A stretch of 45,849 nucleotides of DNA from an uncultured Alistipes sp. GTDB lineage: Bacteria > Bacteroidota > Bacteroidia > Bacteroidales > Rikenellaceae. The stretch lies in NCBI GenBank assembly GCA_937895825.1, contig CALBKP010000077.1, positions 1 to 45,849 of the forward strand, given 5' to 3'. The position numbers and the translations under genes were made by a program. The notes below the pieces were generated by a model, which saw only the letters and a list, made by a program, of their open reading frames with translations, was not told where the DNA came from and ran no database searches. Shown here one piece after another: positions 38,648 through 45,849 of the stretch (position 1 is its first letter; each line of letters opens with the position of its first letter).

Positions 38648-40096
38648 ATGAAACATGTATTTATATCGAGCATAGTAGTTGTCTTCTCGGTAATCCTTGT
38701 GGCATGCGGCAAGGATGATTGCATCGTTGATAACAACAGCACGGAGTGGCACACGATAACCATCACCACGGAGGATGCCACACGCACAAATCTTAACGAA
38801 GAAAGTAACAAGGTCGAGTGGAGCGAGGGCGACAAGTTGCTTGTTTTCGAGAATGGTTATAGCGTCGAGAGCTCGGCTGCAGATGTTGACCATGCGGGCA
38901 GGGCTCGCTTTGGCGTGACATTCCCAACGAGCACACCGCCATACAATTATAACGGCATATACCCTGCTGATAGCCATTTCTACGCCCACTGGAACAACGA
39001 CATCACAAGCTTAAAATTGTCGCTTAGCGCCACGCAGAGTCCCTCAGAAACATCGTTTGACCCGAGTTGCGACCTACTTATCGCCAAGCAGATAGAGACC
39101 TCGGAGCAACCAACAAGCCTTATGATGCGCTTCAAACGTATTGTGGCTATGAATAAGCTCTCGCTTAAGGGTCTACCCTCGAATGGCACTATCAGCCGTG
39201 TGACCTTCACCGTGCCCAATAAGTGCATAGCAGGTCTTGTGGCGGTCAACCTACCCACGGGCGAGGTCGTAGAGTATGGCTCGGTGGGCGCGGAGCATAG
39301 CGAGATTATGGTAAATTACCCTACGCCTATATCTACCTCAACACCTATCTACTTCAATAGTTTCCCCATAGAGCTTACCGCTGGCGACAGCTTCTACGTT
39401 AAGGTGGTATGCAATGGCGCTATATACACCAAGCATGTGACACTATCCGCAGGCAAGTCTCTTAACTTGGAGGAGGGGTCACTCAACATCTTCACGGTAG
39501 ATATGAGCCGAGTACTACCCGTAATTCCCGAGAGCTACACTCCTGGCACGCTATACAACCGCCACGGTGTCAAGGGTGTGATTTTCGCCATCAAGGAGTT
39601 CCCGATATACAACAGCAACTACACCGCCATTGTGGGCAACGACAAGTACTGCTATATCATGTCGCTCGACGAGGAGGACTTGCAGTGGTCAACAAAGTAC
39701 GAATGGTGCAACTGTTTGTCGCAACGCGGTGATTACAACACCTACGACCCATTCAACTACTACGGCATAAAGCCTGACGACTACCCTGCGTTTAAGTGGT
39801 GTATGAGTCATGGCGACGGCTGGTTTCTCCCCTCATCGAAGGAGTTGCAATGGATGTGGGATGCCATAACCGATGGTGTTCACGACTTTGGCGCACCACG
39901 TGTTGCGGAGTACAACAAGCTACTTACGGACAACGGAGGTGAGCCATTCGTTGAGACTTACTACTGGTCGTCGAACGAGACCTCGGAGTCGCTCGTTGAG
40001 GTTATCGCCTTTATGAATGATAGCGTCGTATGCCTCGATCCGAAGAAGGATGAGATATTTACTGCCCGCGCAGTGTATCGTTTCAAGGTTGAGTAA
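38648..40096 (+). CDS. fimbrillin-like lipoprotein with the same C-terminal domain as the gene at 37000
   Basis: The 482-residue lipoprotein has a lipobox at Cys20 (LVAC). Residues about 35-285 are Mfa/fimbrillin-like: ATRTNLN then KVEWSEGDKLLVF, GIYPADSHFYA, LMMRFKRIVAMNKLSLKG and YFNSFPIELTAGDSFYV. From about 297 to the end it carries the domain found at 289-466 of the preceding lipoprotein (YCYIMSLDEEDLQWSTKYEW, GDGWFLPSSKELQWMW, TYYWSSNETSE, YRFKVE). Fimbrillins polymerise into surface fibres, so this may be a tip or minor pilin carrying a binding head. A long hairpin terminator follows. Confidence 0.82.
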   Translation: MKHVFISSIVVVFSVILVACGKDDCIVDNNSTEWHTITITTEDATRTNLNEESNKVEWSEGDKLLVFENGYSVESSAADVDHAGRARFGVTFPTSTPPYNYNGIYPADSHFYAHWNNDITSLKLSLSATQSPSETSFDPSCDLLIAKQIETSEQPTSLMMRFKRIVAMNKLSLKGLPSNGTISRVTFTVPNKCIAGLVAVNLPTGEVVEYGSVGAEHSEIMVNYPTPISTSTPIYFNSFPIELTAGDSFYVKVVCNGAIYTKHVTLSAGKSLNLEEGSLNIFTVDMSRVLPVIPESYTPGTLYNRHGVKGVIFAIKEFPIYNSNYTAIVGNDKYCYIMSLDEEDLQWSTKYEWCNCLSQRGDYNTYDPFNYYGIKPDDYPAFKWCMSHGDGWFLPSSKELQWMWDAITDGVHDFGAPRVAEYNKLLTDNGGEPFVETYYWSSNETSESLVEVIAFMNDSVVCLDPKKDEIFTARAVYRFKVE

Positions 40097-40121
40097 CGCC
40101 TATTATTATATATAGTATCGT

Positions 40122-40149
40122 GTCGGAGTCTACAATTGTGGGCTCCGAC
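40122..40149 (+). terminator. terminator of the surface lipoprotein cluster
   Basis: GTCGGAG (40122-40128) pairs with CTCCGAC (40143-40149), and the inner bases continue as a near-perfect stem (TCTACA/TTGTGG with wobble pairs), giving a stem of about 13 bp. TTGCTTTTAATT follows. Confidence 0.75.
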
Positions 40150-40180
40150 TTGCTTTTAATTGGGTGTTTCGTTACCTTTG
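40149..40180 (+). promoter_or_regulatory. thiL promoter, very close to the start codon
   Basis: TACCTTTG (40173-40180) is a perfect -7 box ending 4 bases before the thiL ATG at 40185. CTTG (40149-40152) is a one-mismatch -33 box, 20 bases upstream. The transcript would start at or next to the ATG. Confidence 0.5.
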
Positions 40181-40184
40181 CACT

Positions 40185-41120
40185 ATGAAAAAATCGGAAT
40201 TCTCTTTTATCGGCGATATAGCCACGATGTTTGGCACTATACCTCACCACGGTTTTGAGCCTATTGGCGACGACTGCACCGTACTGGATATGGGCGACGA
40301 TGCCCTTGTGATGACTACTGATATGCTTATCGAGGATGTACACTTCCTGCGCTCAGCATCATCGGCTGAGGAGGTGGGGCGCAAGAGCCTTATGGTCAAT
40401 CTCTCGGACGTAGCAGCAATGGGTGCTAAGCCCATGGCCACGCTCCTAAGCATAGCACTTCCCGAAACGGCACAAGGCGAGTGGAGCGAGGCATTCATGC
40501 GCGGCTACTACGAGGCAAGCAGCGAGGCGGGCGTAGCACTCGTGGGTGGCGACACTACGGCATCACGTGATAGGATTTCGATAAATGTTGTGGCGATAGG
40601 TCGTGTCCCGAAACAGAACATCAAGCGTCGTTCAGCGGCTGAGGTAGGAGACATTATCGCCGTCACGGGCAAGCTCGGAGCATCATCCAAGGGTTTGGTA
40701 GACATTATGTTTGGCGATCTCAACACCGTATCAGCACGCCACCATCGCGTAGCTCAGGCACGCCTTGCGGAGGGTGCATGGCTTGGCACACGCCCCGAGG
40801 TACACGCCATGATGGATATCTCGGACGGCATAGCGTCAGACATAAAGCATATCATGGAGCTATCACAGGTGGGTGCCGACATAGAACTTAGCGCCGTGCC
40901 AACGGACTATGACATACGTTTCGCAACAACGGGTGGCGAGGATTACGAGCTACTACTAACCGTTGCAGCCGAGAGCTTCGATAACATCGCTGCGGCACTA
41001 TACGAGGCTACGGGCACAACACTCACAGCCATAGGTCGCACGACGGCATCAGGCGAGCTACGCTGGTTGCAAGATGGCACACCAACAGAGCTTGACCTAA
41101 AGGGTTTTACACATTTTTAG
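40185..41120 (+). CDS. thiL: thiamine-monophosphate kinase ThiL
   Basis: The 311-residue enzyme phosphorylates thiamine monophosphate to the active cofactor thiamine diphosphate, using ATP. The motifs are standard: GDDCTVLDMGDDALVMTTDM near residues 25-45, EDVHF, a GGDTT loop (about 125), GKLGASSKG and ATGGEDYELLL near 250. I chose ATG 40185 (MKKSEFSFIGDI) because it matches the family start; an upstream in-frame ATG falls inside the promoter. No other thiamine genes are beside it, which is common for thiL in Bacteroidota. It converges on the flippase gene. Confidence 0.95.
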   Translation: MKKSEFSFIGDIATMFGTIPHHGFEPIGDDCTVLDMGDDALVMTTDMLIEDVHFLRSASSAEEVGRKSLMVNLSDVAAMGAKPMATLLSIALPETAQGEWSEAFMRGYYEASSEAGVALVGGDTTASRDRISINVVAIGRVPKQNIKRRSAAEVGDIIAVTGKLGASSKGLVDIMFGDLNTVSARHHRVAQARLAEGAWLGTRPEVHAMMDISDGIASDIKHIMELSQVGADIELSAVPTDYDIRFATTGGEDYELLLTVAAESFDNIAAALYEATGTTLTAIGRTTASGELRWLQDGTPTELDLKGFTHF

Positions 41121-41132
41121 GAGAAGAGTGGG

Positions 41133-42578
41133 TTACTTCGCCATGTAACCACGAAGGAGCTGGATAAGCTCATGGAGGGCTTGTAGTCGGCAAATTAAGG
41201 CTCCAGCAGCATAGATAACGATGCCTACGGTAATCTCCACAAGAAGTCTCAATCCGAGCGATAGTGAGGCGATATATGGCTCAAAGAGATACAAGCACAC
41301 AAACATAACTGCAGCTAAAAGTAGCTGCGGGAGGATAGAAGCAAGCAGCCTAAAACTACTCAACGATAGGTAGCAGAGGGCTGCTGCTGTATTGATAACG
41401 AAGTCCACAAAGGCCATGGCCGTCATACCCCATGCCACAGACTCCACACCGCGGGGGATGGTATAGCATAGCACAGCAGTCATTATAATACGCTTGATAA
41501 CCTCCAAACGCACGATGACCTTGCCGTCACTCCTACTCTTGAGCACATTATATGACACCACCGAGAGTGGGTAGAAAAGACCCGAGAGCGACAAGATCTC
41601 GAAGTAGGGGACAGTAGGCATCCACTTCTCGCCCAAGAGCAACATAAACATATCCGGAGCAATAGCCACAAAGCCAAGCATCACGGGGAAGATCACAAAC
41701 GACAATAGCTGCACGATGCGTAGGTAACCATCAGCAAACTGTTGGTCATCCGTCGCGAGCTTTGCTAAGGCGGGATAGGTCACACCCTGGACAGCCTGAA
41801 CGGTGGAGGTGACGGGCAGATCCTTGAGTTTCTGAGCCTGAGAGTAGTAGCCAAGAGCCGTGGTCGAGTGCATCTTGCCGATGAAGAGTTGCGCCACATT
41901 ATTATATATAGAGGCGATAAGGTCGGTAGCGAGCAGGCGAAGGCTAAATGGTGCCATGGCGCGTAGTGCAGCAAAGCTAAAGCGGGCCTCTGTACGCCAC
42001 CTTCGTATCCACCAGAAGGCCGCGGCCTTGATGCCCATCATCAGCAGTCGTTGGGCAACCAAACTCCAGATGCCGCACCCCGCAAGTGCCATAACGACTG
42101 CCACAACACCACTAATGAGCGAGGCAGCAAAGACAATCTTCGAGAGTAGCGCAAAGCGAAACTCGCGCGTAAACATCACTGTCTGCACCACACAAAGCGA
42201 GTTGATTGGAAGTACAAGGAAGAGTACTGGGGCAATATCGCGAATAACGGGCGTAGAGTATAACTCCGCAAGCGGATATGCCGCAGCGACAAAGAGCCCA
42301 TAGAGTACCACAGAGACCACAACATTGAAACTGAGCACCGAGCGGTAATCCTCCTCCGTAGGGTCGACCTTGCGAATAAGCGTCTGCGAAAAGCCGCTAT
42401 CGACAATAGCCAAGGCTACGGAGGTGAAGAAGGTCATGATGGCCATAACGCCAAAGTCCGAGGGGGCAAGCTGACGCGCAACGACGATGCTCACCACCAT
42501 CTGCACGACCATCGATAGGAGCTTTTCGGAAAAGCTCCACACAACACCACTTGCAACCTTACGCTCCAACTTCTGCAT
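41133..42578 (-). CDS. polysaccharide flippase (MOP/Wzx-type)
   Basis: The 481-residue protein has about twelve to fourteen membrane helices and the features of the lipopolysaccharide/polysaccharide flippase branch of the MOP superfamily: the start GVVWSFSEKLLSMVVQMVVS, then ARQLAPSDFGVMAIM, SGFSQTLIRK, the loop LGYYSQAQKLKDLPV, and the C-terminal half with NVLKSRSDGK. Such proteins flip lipid-linked glycan units across the inner membrane. No glycosyltransferases are adjacent, so the glycan is unknown. The 33-base gap to aroQ on the same strand suggests co-transcription. Confidence 0.88.
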   Translation of the reverse strand: MQKLERKVASGVVWSFSEKLLSMVVQMVVSIVVARQLAPSDFGVMAIMTFFTSVALAIVDSGFSQTLIRKVDPTEEDYRSVLSFNVVVSVVLYGLFVAAAYPLAELYSTPVIRDIAPVLFLVLPINSLCVVQTVMFTREFRFALLSKIVFAASLISGVVAVVMALAGCGIWSLVAQRLLMMGIKAAAFWWIRRWRTEARFSFAALRAMAPFSLRLLATDLIASIYNNVAQLFIGKMHSTTALGYYSQAQKLKDLPVTSTVQAVQGVTYPALAKLATDDQQFADGYLRIVQLLSFVIFPVMLGFVAIAPDMFMLLLGEKWMPTVPYFEILSLSGLFYPLSVVSYNVLKSRSDGKVIVRLEVIKRIIMTAVLCYTIPRGVESVAWGMTAMAFVDFVINTAAALCYLSLSSFRLLASILPQLLLAAVMFVCLYLFEPYIASLSLGLRLLVEITVGIVIYAAGALICRLQALHELIQLLRGYMAK

Positions 42579-42611
42579 ATAACGGCGAATCGAGTAATTA
42601 GCTATTACTAA

Positions 42612-43028
42612 TTATTTAATAAGGTGTTCCAGAGCCAAGCGGTACGACTCCATGCCAAAGCCCATAATCGTACCCACAGCTACGGGGGCAATCATCGACA
42701 CGTGGCGGAACTCCTCGCGCGCGAGTATCGACGAGATATGCACCTCGACAACTGGCGTAGAGATGGCTGCCACAGCATCGCGCAACACCACAGATGTATG
42801 CGTATAACCTCCTGCATTGAGTATTATGCCATCGTAGAGGCCATCGGCACGCTGAATGGCATCGACAAGTTCCCCTTCGATATTCGACTGACAGTAGTCG
42901 ATGATTATGCCCGAATAACGTGCGCGAAGAGCTCCGAGGTAATCCTCGAAGCTCTCACGTCCGTATATCTCAGGCTGGCGACTCCCCAACAGATTGAGGT
43001 TCGCCCCGTTGATAATCAAAATTTTCAT
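42612..43028 (-). CDS. aroQ: type II 3-dehydroquinate dehydratase AroQ
   Basis: The 138-residue enzyme converts 3-dehydroquinate to 3-dehydroshikimate, the third step of the shikimate pathway to aromatic amino acids. Family signatures are intact: NGANLNLLGSRQPEIYG at the N-terminus (with the active-site Tyr), CQSNIEGELVDAIQ, NAGGYTHTSVVLRDA, VEVHISSILAREEFRH and GFGMESYRLAL. Two small changes from the usual forms are NAGGYTHTS for NPGAYTHTS and SSILAREE for SNIxxREE. The length is normal for the type II dodecameric class. Confidence 0.95.
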   Translation of the reverse strand: MKILIINGANLNLLGSRQPEIYGRESFEDYLGALRARYSGIIIDYCQSNIEGELVDAIQRADGLYDGIILNAGGYTHTSVVLRDAVAAISTPVVEVHISSILAREEFRHVSMIAPVAVGTIMGFGMESYRLALEHLIK

Positions 43029-43179
43029 CCTATACGTTTATAGGTTACACGGCCATAAAGTTATATGCTTAGACAATTTTGAATCTGCACGCAGTCAGAC
43101 AAAGCGGAATTTACAAAGCGTAAATAATAAGCATTTAGCTGACAAGGCAGGTGCCAAAAGAGTCCAACAGATAGCTTCA

Positions 43180-44247
43180 TTAGTACTCCTTAGCTACAGT
43201 CTCGCCCTTCAACACGCGCAATGCATTCTCGGCCAACGACTCAAGCTCGTTCTCACCAGGATAGATCTTGATGGGTGCAAGGAACTTACAGTAGTCGACG
43301 ATGATGTCATTAACGCAGTCGTTCCATGCGATACCGCCCGTGAGAAGGATAGCGTCAACCTGACCCTTCAACACAACAGCCATCTCACCAATCCACTTAG
43401 AGATTGTGTACGACATGGTGTCGAGCATGAAGCGAGCCTCCTTATCGCCAGCAGCCGCACGCACCTCGTTCAACTCCTGAACGTTGTTGCAGTTAACATG
43501 GTCAACAAGACCACCCTTACCTGCCAACATCTTCTTAATCTCTGTCTTGTCGTACTTACCCGAGAAGCAGAGGTCTACGAGGTCACCTGCGGGCAATGTA
43601 CCAGCACGCTCGGGAGCGATAGGACCATCACCATCAAGGGCATTGTTCGTGTCGATAACACGACCCTTGCAGTGTGCAGATACCGAGATACCACCGCCCA
43701 TGTGTACCACAACGAGATTCAACTCCTCATAGGGACGGCCTACCTCCGTAGCATAGCGACGGGCGATAGCCTTCTGATTCAGGGCGTGGAAAATAGAGCG
43801 ACGAGGCAACTCCTTGATACCGCTCACGCGAGCCATATCCTGAAGTTCATCGACAACAACGGGATCAGCGATGTATGCCTCAACACCTGCTGCGTCGGCA
43901 ATGCGACGCGCGATGAGAGCACCAAGATTGCTGGCGTGCTGACGCTTGGGAGCCGAGAGGTCGGCAATCATTGTCTCACCAACGCGATAGACACCACCCT
44001 CGATGGGACGCATAAGACCACCACGGCCGATGACAGCATCGAGCGACTTAAGCTCGATACCATCAGCCTTCAACGCGTCGAGAATAATTTCCAAACGCCA
44101 CTCCAACTGATCGGCAACCGTAGCAAAGCGTGCAATCTCCTCTGCCGAGTGGCTCAACTTCAAGGTCTTCACCTGTTCCATGTCGTGGAACAATGCGACC
44201 TTCGTACTTGTAGAGCCAGGGTTGATTGTAAGAATGTTATATGCCAT
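43180..44247 (-). CDS. buk: butyrate kinase Buk
   Basis: The 355-residue enzyme of the acetate/butyrate kinase family interconverts butyryl phosphate plus ADP with butyrate plus ATP. Motifs are the N-terminal phosphate loop NPGSTSTKVALF, AVIGRGGLMRPIEGGVY, HMGGGISVSAH, DTNNALDGDGPIAPERAG and the C-terminal ILLTGGIAWN. It looks complete. In this pathway the substrate comes from phosphate butyryltransferase (Ptb), normally the gene directly upstream. Here the upstream gene, 34 bases away, is a chimera holding only the last 66 residues of Ptb, so Buk may lack its usual partner unless another ptb exists. Branched-chain or propionyl substrates are possible alternatives. Confidence 0.95.
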   Translation of the reverse strand: MAYNILTINPGSTSTKVALFHDMEQVKTLKLSHSAEEIARFATVADQLEWRLEIILDALKADGIELKSLDAVIGRGGLMRPIEGGVYRVGETMIADLSAPKRQHASNLGALIARRIADAAGVEAYIADPVVVDELQDMARVSGIKELPRRSIFHALNQKAIARRYATEVGRPYEELNLVVVHMGGGISVSAHCKGRVIDTNNALDGDGPIAPERAGTLPAGDLVDLCFSGKYDKTEIKKMLAGKGGLVDHVNCNNVQELNEVRAAAGDKEARFMLDTMSYTISKWIGEMAVVLKGQVDAILLTGGIAWNDCVNDIIVDYCKFLAPIKIYPGENELESLAENALRVLKGETVAKEY

Positions 44248-44281
44248 TACTTATTTGTTTTTCAGTTTTTGTTTGGAGCAA

Positions 44282-45775
44282 TTATTTTGCTGACAAGCAA
44301 GCGAGTGCGATAGAGTAAAGCTTTGTCTTAGTGGTATCGCCACGTGATGTCAACACGCAAGGAGCCATAGGACCAGCGACCATAGCTGCCAACTCAGCAC
44401 CGCCGAACTTAGAGCAAGCCTTGAAGAATACGTTACCAGACTCGAGGTTGGGGAACAACAAGCAGTCTGCATCACCAGCAACAGGACCCTGCTGTGGCTC
44501 ATTTTCAGTAGTTACAGTTACAGTAGCGGCGTCAGAGACGGTGTTTAGAGACTCGTCAGCAGGCAGCGCTACGACGGTGAAAGTGTACTCAGTAGCGTAG
44601 TCACCGGTGAACTGGTAAGATGTACCCTCCACAACAACGATGTCAGTACCGCAAGTTACATTGTACTTATCAGCACCAGAGACCGCCTCCCAAGAGAGAG
44701 TAACGACGTTCTGAGCGACCTCACTCTTCACTACAGGGGTAGCGAGAGGAGTAGCAGTAGGGTTCTCAGGCTCGGTAGTAGGGTCATCATCATCGTCCCA
44801 GTCGATTTTGCCGTCAAATACGCCATCAACCCACTCATCCACGATAACGTCGAACTCGATAGGCTTAAGCGCCTCCTCAGCGATGTTTTCGGGGGTGATA
44901 GATGCAGTCAGGTTGTACTGCTTACCGATTTCGAAAGTCTGACCCTCGAGCTTCACAACCTTGTGGCTTGAAAGACCCAGCTGATCACCGTAGTAGAGCT
45001 CTACGTCGAACTCGATGTTGTAACGGCGAGTGTTGTCAGCAGAGATAGTAAGACGCTCAGCGTCACACTCAGCAGACTCAGTGATCTTAATAAGCTCACC
45101 GCCATTTGCGTGACCGAACTCAAGGCGAGTAGTCTTATCTGCAGTTGCCTTCCAAGCGCGCTGCTCAACGTTAAGAGCGATAACTCCCTCACCTGGAGCA
45201 TCTGTGATAGTGATATTCTTCACCTTGATGCTGGTATTAGCATTTGTAAATGCATTTGTGAAGGTAAACTTGAGCTTTGAGAGCAGGTGTGCAAACTGAA
45301 GAGTTACCTTCTCTGGCTGAGGGGCGATGGTTTCAGGAGTGTTAACCAGCTTTGATGCGTAGAGAAGGTCGCAAGTACCATTTGCATTAGTGAAAGTAAT
45401 CTCACCGATACCTTTAGTATTAATCTGCTCAACATTGATAGAGATATTTGGATCCTCTACCGGAGATACTGCATAGAAATAGTAGGCGTGAAGAGGCAAC
45501 CAATACTGGAGGTTCTGGTAAGTCCACTCACCAGACTCAGTCTTAGTTACGCGCTCGCCTGCAAATACAGTACCAGAAGCGACATCCATAAAGCCCCAAA
45601 CGTCAAATGCGTTGATGGTAGCAGTTGTAGTACTTGGGTCAACAGCCTCGCGAGTCTTTACCTCAACGAATGTATCACCAAAAGCAATGCGCTCAGATGC
45701 AACATCCAAAGACTCAACTTTGTTACATGATGCAAAAGCAGCAAATGCAAGAGCAAAAACGAAAAGTTTTTTCAT
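44282..45775 (-). CDS. chimeric gene: fimbrillin/Fn3 lipoprotein fused in frame to the C-terminus of phosphate butyryltransferase
   Basis: The 497-residue reading frame has two unrelated parts. Residues 1-431 are a surface lipoprotein: lipobox at Cys17 (FASC), a fimbrillin-like domain (about 27-318, with FDVWGFMDV and LQFAHLLSKLKFTFTN), an acidic linker (WDDDDDP) and an Fn3-like domain (about 343-424, with LSWEAVSGADKYNVTCG). From Val432 the sequence switches to a typical Ptb C-terminus (VAGDADCLLFPNLESGNVFF, PCVLTSRGDTTKTK, YSIALACLSAK). Ptb is about 300 residues, so roughly 235 N-terminal residues, including much of its active site, are missing. The junction lies near 44482-44500. I chose Met at 45775 for the lipoprotein signal. 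Either a deletion or recombination fused the genes, or the assembly is chimeric. The Ptb part cannot be an active enzyme. Confidence 0.85.
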   Translation of the reverse strand: MKKLFVFALAFAAFASCNKVESLDVASERIAFGDTFVEVKTREAVDPSTTTATINAFDVWGFMDVASGTVFAGERVTKTESGEWTYQNLQYWLPLHAYYFYAVSPVEDPNISINVEQINTKGIGEITFTNANGTCDLLYASKLVNTPETIAPQPEKVTLQFAHLLSKLKFTFTNAFTNANTSIKVKNITITDAPGEGVIALNVEQRAWKATADKTTRLEFGHANGGELIKITESAECDAERLTISADNTRRYNIEFDVELYYGDQLGLSSHKVVKLEGQTFEIGKQYNLTASITPENIAEEALKPIEFDVIVDEWVDGVFDGKIDWDDDDDPTTEPENPTATPLATPVVKSEVAQNVVTLSWEAVSGADKYNVTCGTDIVVVEGTSYQFTGDYATEYTFTVVALPADESLNTVSDAATVTVTTENEPQQGPVAGDADCLLFPNLESGNVFFKACSKFGGAELAAMVAGPMAPCVLTSRGDTTKTKLYSIALACLSAK

Positions 45776-45849
45776 AGAAATTTCTGAAAACATGGAAACT
45801 TTTTGGCTTTTTTTCTGGTGATAAGTGAAGGGAGTTTTTTCTTCGGGAC

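Noticed and set aside
42994..44313. 439-residue open frame on the plus strand opposite buk
   Set aside because: Antisense to an intact butyrate kinase with clear motifs; low-complexity, His/Thr/Leu-rich translation typical of a shadow frame.
44282..44482. Ptb tail considered as a separate truncated gene
   Set aside because: No start codon with a ribosome site was seen at the junction and the frame is continuous with the lipoprotein, so it is reported as one chimeric reading frame.

Overview
This window looks like a chromosome segment of a gut Bacteroidales bacterium, most probably of the Alistipes/Rikenellaceae type. The reasons are SusC/SusD pairs, fimbrillin-like lipoproteins, many lipoproteins with acidic residues just after the lipidated Cys, recurrent promoters of the Bacteroidota form (TTTG, about 19-20 bases, then TAnnTTTG), and GC-balanced codon use. 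The genus is inference.

Layout. (1) 1-3356: the right-hand end of an integrated element, with two small phage-like proteins, a spanin-like coiled-coil protein, a HicA/HicB toxin-antitoxin pair and a tyrosine integrase beside an initiator tRNA-Met (3359-3431), the likely attachment target. (2) 3577-8565 (minus): a five-gene heterodisulfide-reductase-like operon (HdrC, HdrB, HdrA, HdrC, and a membrane-anchored HdrD/DsrMK-like subunit), probably moving electrons between a soluble thiol or disulfide (or flavin) site and the quinone pool. (3) 8845-26123 (plus): a 17-kb SusC/SusD locus with no glycoside hydrolase. It carries instead a run of surface lipoproteins (BACON-like, leucine-rich-repeat and Fn3-like), a subtilisin-family protease lipoprotein and a DUF1573 protein. 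A 68-bp tandem repeat lies inside it. (4) 26381-31794 (minus): the polyamine ABC transporter potABCD plus an outer-membrane beta-barrel protein.

(5) 31962-34540: a lone phage terminase large subunit with all its catalytic residues, a small unknown gene, and a divergent LexA/CI-like S24 repressor. The two divergent promoters share a perfect 15-bp palindrome. (6) 34698-35162: argR, with a perfect inverted repeat inside its promoter. (7) 35435-40096: three surface lipoproteins and a 49-residue acidic mini-gene; two of the lipoproteins share the same C-terminal domain on different N-terminal halves. (8) 40185-45775: housekeeping genes (thiL, a flippase, aroQ, butyrate kinase), then an in-frame chimera whose first 430 residues are a fimbrillin/Fn3 lipoprotein and whose last 66 residues are the C-terminus of phosphate butyryltransferase. 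The chimera sits exactly where ptb should precede buk.

The most notable items are the fimbrillin-Ptb chimera, the protease/LRR SusCD locus, the orphan terminase with its palindromic switch, the Hdr-like operon, and the module-swapped lipoproteins with the mini-gene between them. No CRISPR array, rRNA operon or complete insertion sequence was seen.
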